A stretch of DNA of 64,000 nucleotides, taken from positions 74,533,992 to 74,597,991 of the forward strand of contig CM077600.1 of assembly GCA_039654915.1 (NCBI GenBank), read 5' to 3'. The position numbers and the translations under genes are program-made. The notes under the pieces are model-generated. The model did no database searches. It was given only the letters and a program-made list of their open reading frames with translations, and was not told the origin of the DNA. Below, piece by piece: positions 32,120 through 45,591 of the stretch; positions within the stretch are counted from its first letter, which is position 1, and each line of letters begins with the position of its first letter. This DNA comes from Aquilaria yunnanensis. Taxonomy: Eukaryota > Streptophyta > Magnoliopsida > Malvales > Thymelaeaceae.

Positions 32120-32463
32120 AACCTTGTGGGCTTCTTGGTTGCCATATAGTTAGTACACTTGATGCACACCATGTATGCACTTAAATTGCATTTAAGTGTT
32201 GCCTTGCTTGTTATGCAAGTTATTAATTGAAACCTTGCTTGTTGTGCAAGTTAGGGGTTTTGGGCCTTGCCCTTGCTGCAAGTTGTTAATGGGTCTTGTT
32301 AAAGCCACCTGGGCCACCTCCCAGGCCTCTTAACTTAAGAAAATAAGACTTAAAAGTTGCCATTACTTGCTTGGCCGAACCAAACACTTTGAGATTAAAT
32401 ATTGGGTTTGGGAGTTAAAGTAGTAAATGATAGGCCAGGGCCTGAGTGAGGTGTGACAGGATC

Positions 32464-33412
32464 CTTGGAAGACTGGAAAAGGTTGAGAGGAAAATCACCC
32501 GAAAACCAGTCTGGTTAAGGCTGTCCGACACTTATATCGGAGAATAGTCACCCTTTGTACGGGAGGTGGTGGAGGCGCCCATGCCTAGTGATTTCAGGAT
32601 GCCACGCTTGGAAACCTACGACGGATTAGTGACCCCCAGGCACATCTGAAAAAATATAAGCGAAGCATGGTGCTCCACGGCATAGATGACGTTACTCTCT
32701 GCAAATGTTTTGAGGTAAACCTCTCCGGACCAATAACAGCCTAGTATAACTCTTTGGTCCACCGGACCTTGCTAAGTTTCCAGGAGCTATCCACTGTCTT
32801 GACCCAGCAGTTCATTAGCAGTCGGCCAACAGCCAAGATGCCGGTACAGATGTTCAATATAGCACAGCGAAGTGGGGAGACCATTCGCAACTACGTCGAA
32901 AGGTTCAACCGAGAGGCGCTAAGTGTACCCAATTTTTGACCAGAGATTCGCATTCTCGCGATAATTAGAGGACTTCAGAGGGACTCCCAACTCTTTTATG
33001 AGTTCTCCAAGGCCCCCCTAGACACCCTCCGGAGGTTCTATAGAAGGGCCGAACAGCATATGACAGTCAAGGAGCTTAGAATGGGAGGACCAAAGGGGGA
33101 ACTCCCACGCCCCGAAGGACTCAACCACTAGCCTCGACACTAGAACGAGGGAGGAAGGCCTCGAAAATCAGGGGGTAAAAGACCAATGAAGTTCACTCCC
33201 CTAAACGTCACAAGAGCTAGCATTCTTATGGCCTTAGAAAGGCAAGGGACTACAGTCCCAAGGCCAAAGGCCATGACCTCGGAAAATAAAAAAAACATGA
33301 AAAAATTTTACCAATTCCACCAAGATCATGGCCACGACACTGAAGACTGCTTCCAGTTAAGAAAGTACATCGAGTCCCTGATAAAGCAGGGCCAACTTTG
33401 CCAGTACCTGCA
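32464..33412 (+). pseudogene. gag: gag of element B, C-terminal part
   Basis: Resumes after the solo LTR. The gag domain is recognisable (PRLETYD, QQFISSRPTAKMPVQMF, GETIRNYVERFNREALSVPNF), and the zinc-knuckle-like YQFHQDHGHDTEDC sits near the end. Stops at several points (for example about 32937) and frame changes break it. It leads into pol in the same frame, with CAG where element A has UAG. Confidence 0.82.
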
Positions 33413-36400
33413 GATGCCTTCTCCGAAAGGAAGAGAAGAAGAACAAAGAAAGGGGGACAAAGAGGACTATGATTCTGACAGGCGTCGAGACCAAAGTCCT
33501 CGAAAGAATCTGCCACCATCGACAGGGGTCATCCAGACCATCACCACAGGGATACCCTCGGCTAAAAGGAAATGGAAGATAAGAGAAATATCCATGATGG
33601 AGTACGGCAACTCGCCGAAAAGGCTCGTGCGGAAAGAATGGTGTACGGTAAAGTTCCCCCATGATGACCCACTCCTGGTCACGGCAAGGATAGGGAGTTA
33701 AGACGTCAAAAGAGTACTCCTGGACGACGGCTCCAACACTGACGTCATCTTCTCGCACCTACTGCCTAAATTAGGCATCTCAAAAGGCGACCTCAACACA
33801 GTCAATTCCCCCACCTTCGGGGTTGGGCCATCCGAACTCCCAGTTCTTGGGTGCATCGATCTACCCCTAATGTTGAAGGGGACCTCGCCTCAGAATCAGG
33901 AAGAACTATTTGCCTTCATCATGACGAGGTTCATCGTCATTGATGTTCCCTCATCATACAACGCCATCCTCGGGAGGCAAACTCAAGGCAATCTCCACGT
34001 TCTCGCGGATGTAAAGTACTTAACGGTCACCTTCGTAACCAAAGAAGGAGATGCGGAGATCTTTATTGACCAAGCCGAAGTCAGGAAGGTCTTCACCAGG
34101 GCTAGACAAAGCCCGGCCAAGCTCCAAGTACAGACTTCGGCTACGGAAAAAGTAGTCATAACAGGCGAAACAACCACAAAGGAGGAAACAGGAAAGTTGG
34201 AGAAAGTAGAAACAGAAGATGTAGAGCTGTTCCCCGGCCGAAACACTCGAGTAGGGAAAAAGTTGGCCAAAGGTGACAAAGACAGGCTTGTGTCTTTCTT
34301 GTTAATAAACAAAGATCTATTCACCTACTCTCCGAAAGACATGCCTAGGGTCGACCCCAACATAATCCACCATAGTCTCAAAGTTCGCCCGAACCCTAGG
34401 CCGGTTCGGCAGAAAAAATGGAACCTATCGTCTCATAAGAATTCCTTCATTAAAGCTGAGGTTAGGAGCCTGATTGAGGCAGGGGTAATAAGAGAGGTTA
34501 AATACCCTGAATGGCTTAGCAATGTGGTTATCGCCACAAAGGAAGGGAGTGAAAAGCTCCGAATGTGCATCGATTTTCAGAATCTGAATGATGCCTGTCC
34601 AAAGGACTCCTAACCTTTGCCAGCCATAGACCAATTGGTGGATTCAACGGCCGAGTACGGTCTTCTCAGTTTCCTCGACGCCTTTAGCGGGTATCATCAA
34701 ATTCGGATGAACCCCGAAGATGAAGAAAAAACCGCCTTCATCACCGAGGTTGGTACCTACTATTACGTCAGAATGCCCTTCGGGCTTAAAAACGCAGGGG
34801 CTACCTATCAGAGGTTGATGAATAAGGTATTCAACTCCCAGATTAGGAGGAATATGGAAGTGTATATCGATGATATGATAGTTAAGAGCAAAATGCCTAG
34901 TAATCATATCTTGGACTTGGATGAAACCTTCCAACGATTTCGGGAGTTCAGAATTCACCTCAACCCCGAAAAGTGCATCTTCGGAGTGGGCACAGGTAAG
35001 TTCCTCAGGTTCATGGTGTTAGAAAGGGGAATAGACGCCAACCCCAAAAAGGTCGAAGCCTTGCTAGGGGTCCGAATACCTACAACCATTAAAGATATAC
35101 AAAGTCTTACCGGAAGAATCACTTCACTTAATAGATTTATTTCCAGGTACGATGACTGATGTCAACCATTCTTCAAAGTGCTCATCAAAGCAGCCAAGAG
35201 CGAGGGCAGTTCTGGAACAGAGGAGCACCCTTGGAACCTGAAATGTCAGAGAGCTTGGGATGAGCTTAAAAGTTACCTAACCCGCCTGCCAACACTTCGA
35301 CAACCGCGGGAAGGGGAACCTCTCATCCTTTACCTCGCCGTCACTAAAAAAGCCATGAGCTCAGTCCTAGTGAAAAAAGAGGGTGGGAGCCAGTGGCCAG
35401 TATATTATGTAAACAAGTCTCTACATGGCGCCGAGGTCAGATACCCATTGCTCCAAAAGGCTATCTATGCCTTAATATTCTCGGGCAGGAGATTACGACC
35501 CTACTTTCAAGGGCACGCTATCATTTTCCGAAGCAACCTGCTTCTACGCGATATAATGAAAAAAGTAAAGCATTCAGGAAGGCTATCAAAATGGTGTATC
35601 GAGCTCGGGGAGTATGACATCACTTATGAGCCAGTAAAAAAGAGGGTCGGAGCCAGTGGCCAGTATATTATGTAAGCAAGTCTCTACATGGCGCCGAGGT
35701 CAAATACCCATTGCTCCAAAAGGCTATCTATGCCTTAATACTCGCGGGCAGGAGATTACGACCCTACTTTCAAGGACACGTTATCATTGTCCGAAGCAAC
35801 CTGCCTCTACGCGATATAATGAAAAAAGTAGAGCATTTGGGAAGGTTGTCAAAATGGTGTATCGGGCTCGGGGAGTATGACATCACTTATGAGCCAAGAA
35901 GGGCAATAAAAGCTCAAGCATTGGCAGACTTCATCGTCAAAATTCCAGAAATCGAGAATGCTGAAGCTACCTCGGAAGACTTAACAAAGGTTGAGCCAGA
36001 GTGGAAGCTCTTCGTCGATAAAGCCTCAGGGGCCGAGCATCAAGGCGCCGGGATAGTTCTTCAAGGACCCGAAGGCATAGAAGCCACCAAAGCCATCAAA
36101 TTCGGTTTTGATGTTACCAATAACATCACCGAATACGAAGCCCTCATAGCATGACTAAAACTAGCCAGAAAAGTTGGTGTAAAAAACCTTATGGCCCACA
36201 GTGACTCACAATTAGTAGTCCGGTAGACGAAAGGAGATTACGCTACAAAGGATCCAACCTTGGCGAAGTATCATGACCTTGTCAAAAAACTCATTGAAGA
36301 GTTTGACTCGGTACGGATAGAAAACATGCCCCGAAAAGATAATACTCAAGCTGATACCTTAGCCAAATCCAAGGAACCCACCAAGGTACTAAGGCAACCT

Positions 36401-37673
36401 AGCACGAAATTAATGTGCGTAGCAACCTCGTGGGAAGGATGGCAAGACCTTAACAAGAAATATCTGGCAACTTCGGCACTCCCTGAGGATCCCAAAGAGG
36501 CCGTAAAAGTACGAAAATGCTCTGGAAGATACTTCCTCATCGGGGATGAACTATACAGACAAGGGTATGCAAGTCCCCGCATAAGTGCATAGGTGAAAAC
36601 GATGTCAGAACGATCCTCGAAGAAGTGCATGAGGCGGCCTGCAGTTCCCACATAGGAACGGACGCCCTCGCTGGAGTACTACTTCGCCAAGGTTACTTTT
36701 GGCCTACCTTAAGAAAGGATGCAAGGCAATTTGTCCGAAAATGTGACAATTGCCAAAAGCACGTTAACATCCAGAAATTACCTTTGAAAAAAATAACTTC
36801 AGCAGACTACCCTGCCCTTTTGCCGTCTGGGGTATTGACCTCATCGGACCTCTCCCAAGCACCCCCGGTGGGGTGAAGTTCTGTATAGTTGCGGTGAACT
36901 ACTTCACTAAGTGGATTGAAGCATAGCCGTTGGCATTAGTCTCGGTGAAAGATACCCAAAAGTTCGTCTGGAAAAATATCATATGCCGATTTGGCATACC
37001 AAGGGTAATAATAACCGACAATGGTACCCAGTTTGCTGATAAGGGGTTTCGAGAATTTGTAGCTAACCTTGGCATAAAATTACATTTCACCCCGGTAGCC
37101 CATCCTCAAACCAATGGGCAAGTCGAGGTATCCAATAGGACGATAAAAGGTGGCTTGAAGAAGAGGCTAAAGGAGGCAAAAGGGAAATGGCCAGGAGAGC
37201 TCCCAAGTGTACTATGGAGTTATCGCACGACTCCCCGAAGGGCCACCGGAGAAACTCCTTTCTCGCTCGTACACGGGATAGAAGCCATTATTCCAATTGA
37301 GGTCATACGACCTTCGATAAGAATATAGGTGTTCGATGAAGGAGGAAGCAACCTTGGCTTGAGTGCAAAACTAGACCTCGCCGAAGAACATCGCGAAATG
37401 GCCGAACTCAGGAGGAAGGCTTTCCAACAAAGAGTAGCCGATGCTGCTAACTTGCACGTGAGGAGAAAAGAAATCAAAAAAGGAGACCTCGTCCTACGAA
37501 AGGCCGAATTTGAGCATCGCAGGCCATCAGATGGGGTACTTCGGGCAAAATGGGGCGGACCTTATTTGGTCCGCGACGAAGTCCACCTAGGGGTCTACAA
37601 ATTGGGCAATACCGAGGGAGTAGAGTTGAAAAACACTTGGCACTCAGATTCTCTGAAAAAATTCTATACTTAG
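33413..37673 (+). pseudogene. pol: pol of element B, decayed
   Basis: Domain order matches element A: protease (DDGSNTDVIF region near 33725), RT with YIDDMIVKSK, RNase H, second RNase H (FVDKASGAEHQGAG), integrase zinc region with an intact CDNCQKH, core with ITDNGTQF and NGQVEVSNR, and the end at 37673 (SLKKFYT). Nonsense codons occur near 33702, 34611, 35157 and 36152, among others. A 263-bp tandem duplication lies in the RNase H part (35370-35895). It is not functional as it stands. Confidence 0.88.
35370..35895 (+). repeat. 263-bp tandem duplication within B pol
   Basis: 35370-35632 is repeated at 35633-35895 with a constant offset of 263 bp. Both units begin with a GT(G)AAAAAAGAGGGT phrase and contain YYVNKSLHGAEVRYPLLQ or its TAA-bearing equivalent. 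The two copies differ at several bases, so the event is not recent. Elements A and C have one copy. Confidence 0.88.
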
Positions 37674-37788
37674 AAGAAAAGCTTGTGATTACTCCTCCCT
37701 GAAGTCACCAATAAAAATGAGGATTATAAATCGAACATGGTCACGTTACTGAAAAGGGCTTCTAGCACGTTGGCTTTCTTTTGAAGGT

Positions 37789-38670
37789 TGATAGCCGAAG
37801 GACTGTCGCCCTTGTAGCCCGCGAACTGAGGTCAAGTACCGCATTCGGTAAATCAAGTGTCACCCACAAGGAGTACTTGTGCAGACCTTGGAAAGGACGA
37901 AGTCGGGCGCCTCGAGCATACTACTTCGGTGGCCAGTCAGCACCCCTGAGGATGGTAGCTACGACCTCGGAAAGATAGCGCGTCGCCCCCTTTGGAAGGG
38001 TGGCTTAATCACCTTTGGGGAGAAGGACCAGCCACCATTGGCAGGAGAAAATCCCCCGAACAAGGAGCCTCAGTGCTAGGGAATCTCCCGAACTACTAGC
38101 ACGACTCTGGAAGAAGGGTCCTTGTTCCGAGGGACGACCTCGAGTAAAGAGACCTCGATGGTACGGTGAAAACATTTAAGGAGCCTCTGACATGTCGCCC
38201 GCACACACTACACGCCGCCCTCATATGCGCTCTGACACGCCGGGACTGTCCACATCCTATCATGTAGGACTATGCCTACCCTAGCCCATGGCCCGAGGAG
38301 CCTACAAACGGCTGAAGGCCCTCATGCCCAGAAGGTACAAATTACATTTGACCGAACACGTGTCGCGATCTGAGCGGGCCACATCCTCCTATATATATAC
38401 TCAAAAAATGGCCTCATGGGAAAAAACTCCCACAAAAAGGGGATAACAGGCAAGAATCTTTGGCACTTGGGACTTCCCCTCCACCTCCAAAAAACTAACT
38501 TGGGCGTCGGAGGCTTCTCCCCGGAAAAAGACTCCGGGGACCTCCTAACCCCTGTTTTCTGAGTGTTTCAGGCAGGTCCTCCTGGGAAACATACACTTTA
38601 GGTGTTCTCCTTCACTGGAAGTCCCTCCCAGTCTCTCTATCTCACACAACGAAGATGCTGCAGGGCATCA
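37789..38670 (+). repeat. 5' LTR of element C (882 bp)
   Basis: Starts TGATAGCCGAAGGACTGTCG and ends CAGGGCATCA. CACGTG at 38357-38362 and TATATATATA at about 38390-38399 form the shared promoter layout. The ATG seen in the 3' LTR (50068-50070) is changed here (CTATCTCAC in place of CCATGTCAC), so this copy lost the gag start. The primer site TATGGCGCCGTCTGTGGG follows at 38671. Confidence 0.93.
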
Positions 38671-40186
38671 TATGGCGCCGTCTGTGGGAAACCACTCCCA
38701 GGTCGCTGTCGTCGAAACTCGGCGTTCTAAGGACAAGGGACTTTCGAAGTCCCCGTCTGTGCTAGAGGTTCAGCTGGTAATCGAACAAACTGCAGCAGGG
38801 ACTTCCTTGCCTGAGGATGAATGTCCTCTGACCATCGCTATGGGTTTCCTGTGAGAGTTCCAACGCTCTGTTATGGCCGAAATGACGCAGCGGTTAGATC
38901 AAAGATGGCCACAGCCAACTCCGGGTCGAAGGCCCTCTTCATTAGCATCTCGACGGGAGAAGAGCCCCAGATCAACTCACCGAAGTTCGGGAAATGGGGA
39001 TCAGTGTGATGAGTCCTCAACGAAAAATATACCCTTCAGGGCGCGACCTATGGGAGAAACGGGGTCAAAACGACCCAAAACTCACCGTCGAAGGAGTTCT
39101 TCACCTGAAGAGAAGTCGCTATCTCCTCGGTACTGGAGTCACTCCCCGAACAAGAGATGTCAGTCTCCATTCCTGGAAACCTGTAGGCAGCAGGGGGAAG
39201 AGCCCAGTGCCACACTCCTTGTAGAGAAAATCTTAAAAAGGCTAGAAAGAGTGGAGAGGCAGGTAGCTCGGAAGCCCGTCTGGGCTAGGTTGTCAGAAAC
39301 TTTCAATGGAGACGAATCACCATTCACTTGAGCAGTGGTCGAGGCACCTATACCGAGTGACTTCCGAGTACCTCGGTTGGAGAGCTACGATGGCCGAACT
39401 GACCCCCAAGCTCATCTGACCAAATACAAGCGCAGCATGGTGTTGCACGGTGCTGATGACGCCACCCTGTGCAAGTGTTTTGAGGTCACCCTTGTGGGGC
39501 CAGCAATGGCGTGGTATAACTCATTGACTCCTGGAACCATCATGGAGTTCCAAGAGTTGTCTACTGCCTTCACACAGTAGTTCATTGGGAGCCGGCCAAC
39601 GGCGAAGATGCCTGTCCAAATGTTCGACATAGTGCAGAAAAATGGGGAAACCATTCGCGACTATGTTGAAAGGTTCAACAGGGAAGCCTTAAGTGTTCCA
39701 AACTTTAGGCCAGAAATACATATCTTGGCCATGACGCGAGGACTTCGTAGAGACTCCCAGCTGTTCTATGAGTTCTCCAAGGATCCCCCCGACACACTCG
39801 GTGAATTTTACCAAAGAGCTGAGTAGCATATGACTGCAGAAGAGCTGAGAATGGGAGGGCCAAGACCTGATCACATTCGCACTGAAAGGACCAAGCCAGC
39901 AAGCTCGCCACCCAGCTGAACTAGGGGGACGACCTCGGAAGTTTAAGGGAAGGAAGCCAATGGCCTTCACTCCCTTGAACACCACGAGGACGAACATCCT
40001 CATGGCAATGGAAAGGCAAGGAGCTCAGATCCAACGACTGAAGGCCATCACCTTGGACAACAAAAAGAACATGAAAAAGTTATGCCAGTTCCATCGGGAC
40101 CACAGGCATGATACTGAGGACTGCTTATAACTGAGAAAATACATAGAATCGCTAATAAAGCAAGATCAGCTCCGACGTTACCTGTG
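38671..40186 (+). pseudogene. gag: gag of element C
   Basis: Same organisation as A gag: Ser/Arg-rich N-terminal half, gag domain (AWYNSLTPGTIMEFQELST, ETIRDYVERFNREALS), zinc-knuckle-like FHRDHRHDTEDC. Stops: TGA near 38852 (Arg in A), TGA near 39329, TAG near 39578 (Gln in A and B), TAG near 39824 (Gln in A and D) and TAA near 40128. Most are one C-to-T change away from the sibling codon. Confidence 0.85.
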
Positions 40187-43100
40187 GATTCCCTCCCCAA
40201 AAGGAAGGAGGGAGGAGGAGGGAAAAGGAGATGACGAGGAGTACGACTCCGACAGGTGTCAGAACCAAAGTCTGAAAAGGCGTCCGTCACCCTCGGCGGG
40301 AGTGATACAGATGATCACAACAGGACTACCATCGGCAAAAAGGAAAAGGAAGGCTAGAGAGATTTCAGTGATGGAGTATGGGAACCCCTCAAAGAAACTT
40401 GTTCAGAAAGATGGGTCCACCGTCATTTTCCCTCATGATGATCCACTGCTGATTATGGCAAGGATAGGAAGCTGGGACCTCAAGAGAGTACTGCTTGATG
40501 ATGGTTCAAACGCGGACGTCCTATTTTCACACCTGCGATCGAGTTTGGGTATATCAAGAAGCGACCTCAAGACCGTCACTTCTCCTACTTTTAGGGTAGG
40601 ACCATCCGAACTCCCCGTCCTCAGTTGGATGGATCTTCCTCTGATGCTAAGGGGAACTTCAATAAACAACAAAGATGAACTGTTTGCCTCTGTAATGACA
40701 AGGTTCATCGTCATAGATGTCCCTTCATCATACAACGCCATTCTTGGAAGGTAGACGCAAGGAAATCTCCACATTCGCCCGAAAGTGAAGTACCTAACCG
40801 TCACCTTCGCCACCAAGGATGGAGATGCTCAGATCTTCATCGACCAGGGGGAGGTGAGAAAGGTGTTCGTTAAAGCAAGGAAAGCCCCAGTGACGAACTG
40901 CGCACAGACCAAGGAAACGAAGGTCCTACCCGTGCAAGAGTCAAAAGAAGAGGGAACAGAAAATCCCGAGAAAATAGAAACAGAAAAAGTAGAGCTTGTC
41001 CCAAGTCGAAATACCCGAATAGGGAAAAAATTGGCTGAAGATGGCAAGGAAAAACTTGTATCTTTCCTACTAATGAATAAAGATCTGTTCGCCTACTCGC
41101 CGAAAGACATGCCGGAGGTAGACCCTCGCATAATACAACATAACCTTAAAGTGAGCCCAGAGGCAAAACTTGTCCGCCAAAAGAAGCGAAGCCTCTCAGC
41201 ACACAAAAACAACTTCGTCAAAACTGAAGTCCAGCACTTGGTAGATGCAGGCGTAATCAGGGAAGTCAAATACCCCGAATGGCTAAGCAATGTGGTCATC
41301 ACCACAAAAGAAGGGAGCAACAAGCTCCAAATGTGCATTGACTTCCGAAATGTAAACGATGCTTGCCCTAAGGACTCGTATCCCTTCCCACAAATAGATC
41401 AATTGGTAGACTTAACCGCCGAATATGGACTCTTGAGCTTCCTCGATGCTTTCAGTGGGTATCACCAAATCAGGATGGACCCCGAAGATGAGGAAAAAAC
41501 TGCCTTCATCACTGAAGTTGGTACGTATTGCTACGTCAGAATGCCCTTCGGGCTTAAAAATGCAGGAGCCACCTACCAGAGGCTGATGAACAAGGTCTTC
41601 AATGGCCAAGTAGGGAGAAACATAGAAGTCTATGTGTATGATATGATAGTCAAAAGTAAGTTGCCCGGCAGTCATATGGCCGACTTGGAGGAAACTTTCC
41701 ACCAGCTTAGAGCTTTCAGAATTCATCTCAATCATGAAAAGTGCGCCTTCGGCGTAAGTTCGGGCAAGTTCTTCAGGTTTGTGGTATCGGAAAGGGGTAT
41801 TGATGCCAACCCAGAAAAATGTTAGTGTTGTGCCCAAAAAGCCAATCATCAGATGATTGTATTTTTGCACATTGAGTCATGATATTTTATTGAGGCATTA
41901 ATCCAGCAATTATGTTTGTTGTTTTGTTTCTGCGTAATGTAATAAACATAATTGTAACCCTAGAATAATGATATTCTTAAACGTCCCTAGTGTAGTGTTA
42001 TTGTGGAGTGGGTTGCAATAATACATAATGACTAGCATATGTGGAGACTAATATGAGATATGTAGTCGACATATGGGTATAAGTTGGAGAACTTGTGTAC
42101 TGGACCGACCCACCATGAGAATACTTCATGGATCATTATATGAGTGTCATAAGTGATTCTAATAGTGATCATGGTATATGTAGTCCTTCGACCTAAGATC
42201 ATCAAGGTTTCCTAAATGTGAGTCACATACTTTGATACTTTTCTTTGTTGCTCGTAATTGAGTGAACTTGAAGGAGGTCATTGGGTATGTCACATATCAT
42301 GCGGAGGGATTTGTATAATCAAGATGGGATTTGTCCCTCCTATGTAACGGGAGTGATATCTTCGGGCCCCTTGATAGAGTGAGACTTAGAAAATGCATGG
42401 CCATGCTCGGATGGGTTGATATACGATATCAATGTCATCAGCTTAAGTTAGTCTACTCGGTAATCAGGAAACCAAAGATTGGGCTATACGAGAGTGACAC
42501 ATTCCATGTCTCGTGCTTAGTCTTGATATCTTGGATAAAGGGACAATGGCATATATCGGTGATGATCATAAAGGTTTAGTCGAATCACCGACAATCTTGT
42601 CACTTGGGTAGCAATGATGTGTTGGTAGACACCGCTCATTGCTTATGATCATAAATGTGATTTATGATCATTGCCAACGTGGCAAGAGCCTATTGGGTCG
42701 CACACATAGAGCTATTTGGATCATTATAGTGCATGGGCTAATTATTTGGGTTATGGTTTCACTTTAATTTCGTATTAATAATGGGCCCAGGAGTTGAGCC
42801 ATTATTAAGCCCGAAATTAAAGCCTAATTGGATTAGGGCTTTGAAACCCATTAGGCCTAAAAGTTGAGTCTCACTATAAATACAACTTTTAGTGAGAAAT
42901 TCGGAGGTCTCCTTGCCCTAACCTCTCAAAAGGACAGTCGCACTCTTTTCTTGCAATTCCTTGGAGGACGCAAGCTAGCACTGCGAGCGCAAGATAAACG
43001 CATCTGCCGGGACGTGGTGGAAGCATGGTGATCTCGAGAGGCTCGTGTGGATACCATAGAGAGCTTGAACACGTCAATTGGTCAGGTTTTGTGATTCGAC

Positions 43101-45591
43101 TCTATAGTTGAGTGAGAGATCTTAACCAAAAATTAGGTATGAAAATTTTTGAATACCCGGTTTACCCCGTTTCACTTGGATCCTGGAGGATTTCGGTTAA
43201 ATTCCGCTGCGCTGTTTGGCTCCCGAAACCCAACAAAAAAGTCAAAGTGCTACTTGAATTCTGAACTCTTGTTACAACAAAGGATGTGCAAAGGCTCACT
43301 GGGAGAATAACCTCCCTTAGCAGATTCATTTCCAGGTACGGGGATCATTGCCGAGCATTCTTTAAGGTCCTCACCAAAGCAGCAAAAAATGGTGGCAACC
43401 TCGGAAACGATGAGCATCCTTGGAACGAAGATTGCCAAAAAGCTTGGGAAGAGCTCAAAGTTTATCTGGCTCGTCTCCCACCCTTCGGCAATCGCGAGAA
43501 GGAGAACCTCTTGTGCTATACCTCGTCGTTACTCAAAAGGCACTAAGTTCGGTTCTTGTGAAGGAAAAGGGGGCAGTGCAATGGCTAGTATATTACGTGA
43601 GCAAATCCCTGCATGGCGCTGAAATCAGGTATCCCCTACTGCAAAAAGCTATCTATGCCCTGGTGTTAGCACGCAGAAGATTGCGTGTGTATTTTCAAGC
43701 TCACCCCATTATTATCCGAAGTAACCTACCTCTTCGGGATGTCATGAAGAGAGTTGACCATTCGAGGAGACTCTCCAAGTGGTGCATAGAGCTCGGCGAG
43801 TATGATATTACTTATAAACCAAGGAAAGCGATAAAAGCCCAAGCTCTAGCAGACTTCATTGCCGAGGTATCTTTCACCGAAGGTGATTAGTCAGATCTCG
43901 GCAAAAGTGAGCCAGAATGGACTCTGTTTGTAGATGGGGCCTCCGGCTCCGAGCACCAGGGAGCTGGGGTAGTCATTCGTGGCCCCGAAGGCATGGAAGT
44001 AGTGAAAGCCATCAAATTCGGGTTTAATCTCACCAACAATGTGGTAGAATACGAAGCTGTCATAGCAGGGTTGCGCATTGCTAGAAAGATCGGTGTGAGA
44101 AACCTAAAGGCCCACAGTGATTCTCAACTGGTGGTTCGACAGATTGCGGGAGATTATAGTGCAAAAGATCCAACTTTGGCAAAATACCATGAGCTTGTAT
44201 CAAAGCTCATCCAGGAGTTCGACGCGGTGCATATAAAAAATGTGCCTCGTCGAGACAATGCCGAAGCGGACAGTCTGGCCAAATAAAAAAGGTTCACCAA
44301 AGTGCTGAGCCACCCGAGCATTGTGATAATGAGCATAGCAGCCTCGGAAGAATGATGGCAAAATCCTATAAAGAGGTACCTTGAAACCTCAGAGCTCCCT
44401 GATGACCCTTGCGAAGCGGCAAAAGTGTGAAGACGTTCTGGACGATATTTCCTAATCGGGGAAGAACTGTACTGACAGGGATACGCAAGTCCATTGCAAA
44501 GGTGTGTCAATGAAGAGGATACTCAGACAATTCTCGAGGAGGTCCACGAGGGAATTTGTGGTTCCCACGTTGGAACTGACGCTTTGGCAGGAGTGATAGT
44601 CCGCCAAGGGTACTTTTGGCCCACATTAAGAAAGGATACAAGACAGTTCGTCCAAAAATATGACAGTTGCCAAAGACATGCCAACGTTCAAAGGTTGCCT
44701 TCGGAATTAATAACCTCGGCCAATTACTCCTGTCCCTTTGTAGTATGGGGCATTGACCTCATCGGGCCACTCCCGACAGCACTCGGAGGAGTGAAATTCT
44801 GTGTGGTTGCAGTAGATTACTTCACCAAATGGGTTGAGGCAGAGCCCCTGGCAACTATTTCAGCAAAAGACATACAAAAATTTGTCTGGAGAAGCATCAT
44901 ATGCAGATTCGGCATACCAAGGGTGATAGTGGCCAACAATGGTTCCCAGTTTATTGACAAAGGGTTCCAAGAATTCATCACCGATCTCGGAATAAAAATG
45001 CACTTCGGCCCAGTAGCTCATCCTCAAAGCAACGGACAAGTAGAGGTATCCAACAGAACCATAAAAGATGGTCTGAAAAAGAGATTGGGAGAAGCAAAGG
45101 GAAAATGGCCAGGAGAACTTCCTAGTGTGTTGTTGAGCTATCGGGCAACACCCCAAAGGGCCACGGGCGAGACACCTTTTTCGCTCGTCTTCGGCACAGA
45201 GGCCATTATCCCTATCGAGGTAGTTCGGCCGTCAGTCAGAGTACAAGTGTTCAACGAAAGGGGGAATGACCTCGGATTGAGAACTAAGCTCGACCTGATT
45301 GACGAACACAGAGAGGTGGCCGAGCTCAGAAGGAAGCCCTTTCAGCAAAGAGTGGCCATAGCCACAAATTTGCACGTTAGGCCAAAAGGAATAAAGAAAG
45401 GAGACCTCATCCTCGGAAAGGCTGAGTTTGAACCCCGAAGACCGTCCCATGGGGTACTCTGGTCGAATTGGAAAGGGCCTTACTTGGTCCTTGACGAGGT
45501 CCGAAAGGGAGTATACAAGCTTGGCGACACTGAAGGAGGAGAACTGAAAAATACATGGCACTCGGATGCCTTAAAGAAATTCTATACTTAG
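40187..45591 (+). pseudogene. pol: pol of element C, interrupted by a solo LTR and by stops
   Basis: Protease (LLDDGSNADVLFSHL) and RT are in 40187-41819; the coding resumes at 43241 after the 41820-43235 insertion with QRLTGRITSLSRF, then RNase H, second RNase H (FVDGASGSEHQGAGVVI) and integrase (GIDLIGPLP, VANNGSQF, NGQVEVSNR), ending at 45591. The RT catalytic YVDD reads YVYD (about 41632-41643), which removes an essential Asp. The integrase core Asp in DNGSQF is Asn, and the first Cys of the CxxC pair is Tyr. TAG near 40752, TGA near 43272 and others break the frame. Confidence 0.88.
41820..43235 (+). mobile_element. copia-like solo LTR (1416 bp) inside C pol
   Basis: It begins TGTTAGTGTTGTGCCC and ends CGAAACCCAACA, flanked by AAAAA on both sides (41815-41819, 43236-43240). 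A TATA box (CTATAAATA, about 42874) lies in the right part. No internal coding region, primer site or polypurine tract is present. TGTT...AACA ends suggest Ty1/copia, but I cannot assign the lineage. The A-run target makes the 5-bp duplication less decisive than usual, though removing it restores the continuity of RT. Confidence 0.85.

Larger units (their letters stand above)
16339..32458 (-). mobile_element. solo LTR of an unplaced gypsy-like family, split by a later insertion
   Basis: Ends are TGTTAGGCACC and GTGTGACA, flanked by the 5-bp duplication GGATC (16334-16338, 32459-32463). The LTR itself is 16339-19366 plus 32125-32458, about 3.36 kb. 19367-32119 is a later insertion, with AACCT duplicated at that break. 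No primer site, polypurine tract or coding region of its own is visible, so I call it a solo LTR. The minus orientation is suggested because the reverse strand begins TGTCACACCTCACTCAGG, a common plant gypsy LTR start. Open frames within it (18286-18601, 19145-19387) show no domains. Confidence 0.8.

Noticed and set aside
16339..32458. A single 16-kb retroelement with LTRs at both ends
   Set aside because: The two ends do not repeat each other; the pieces at 16339-19366 and 32125-32458 read as one LTR split at an AACCT duplication.
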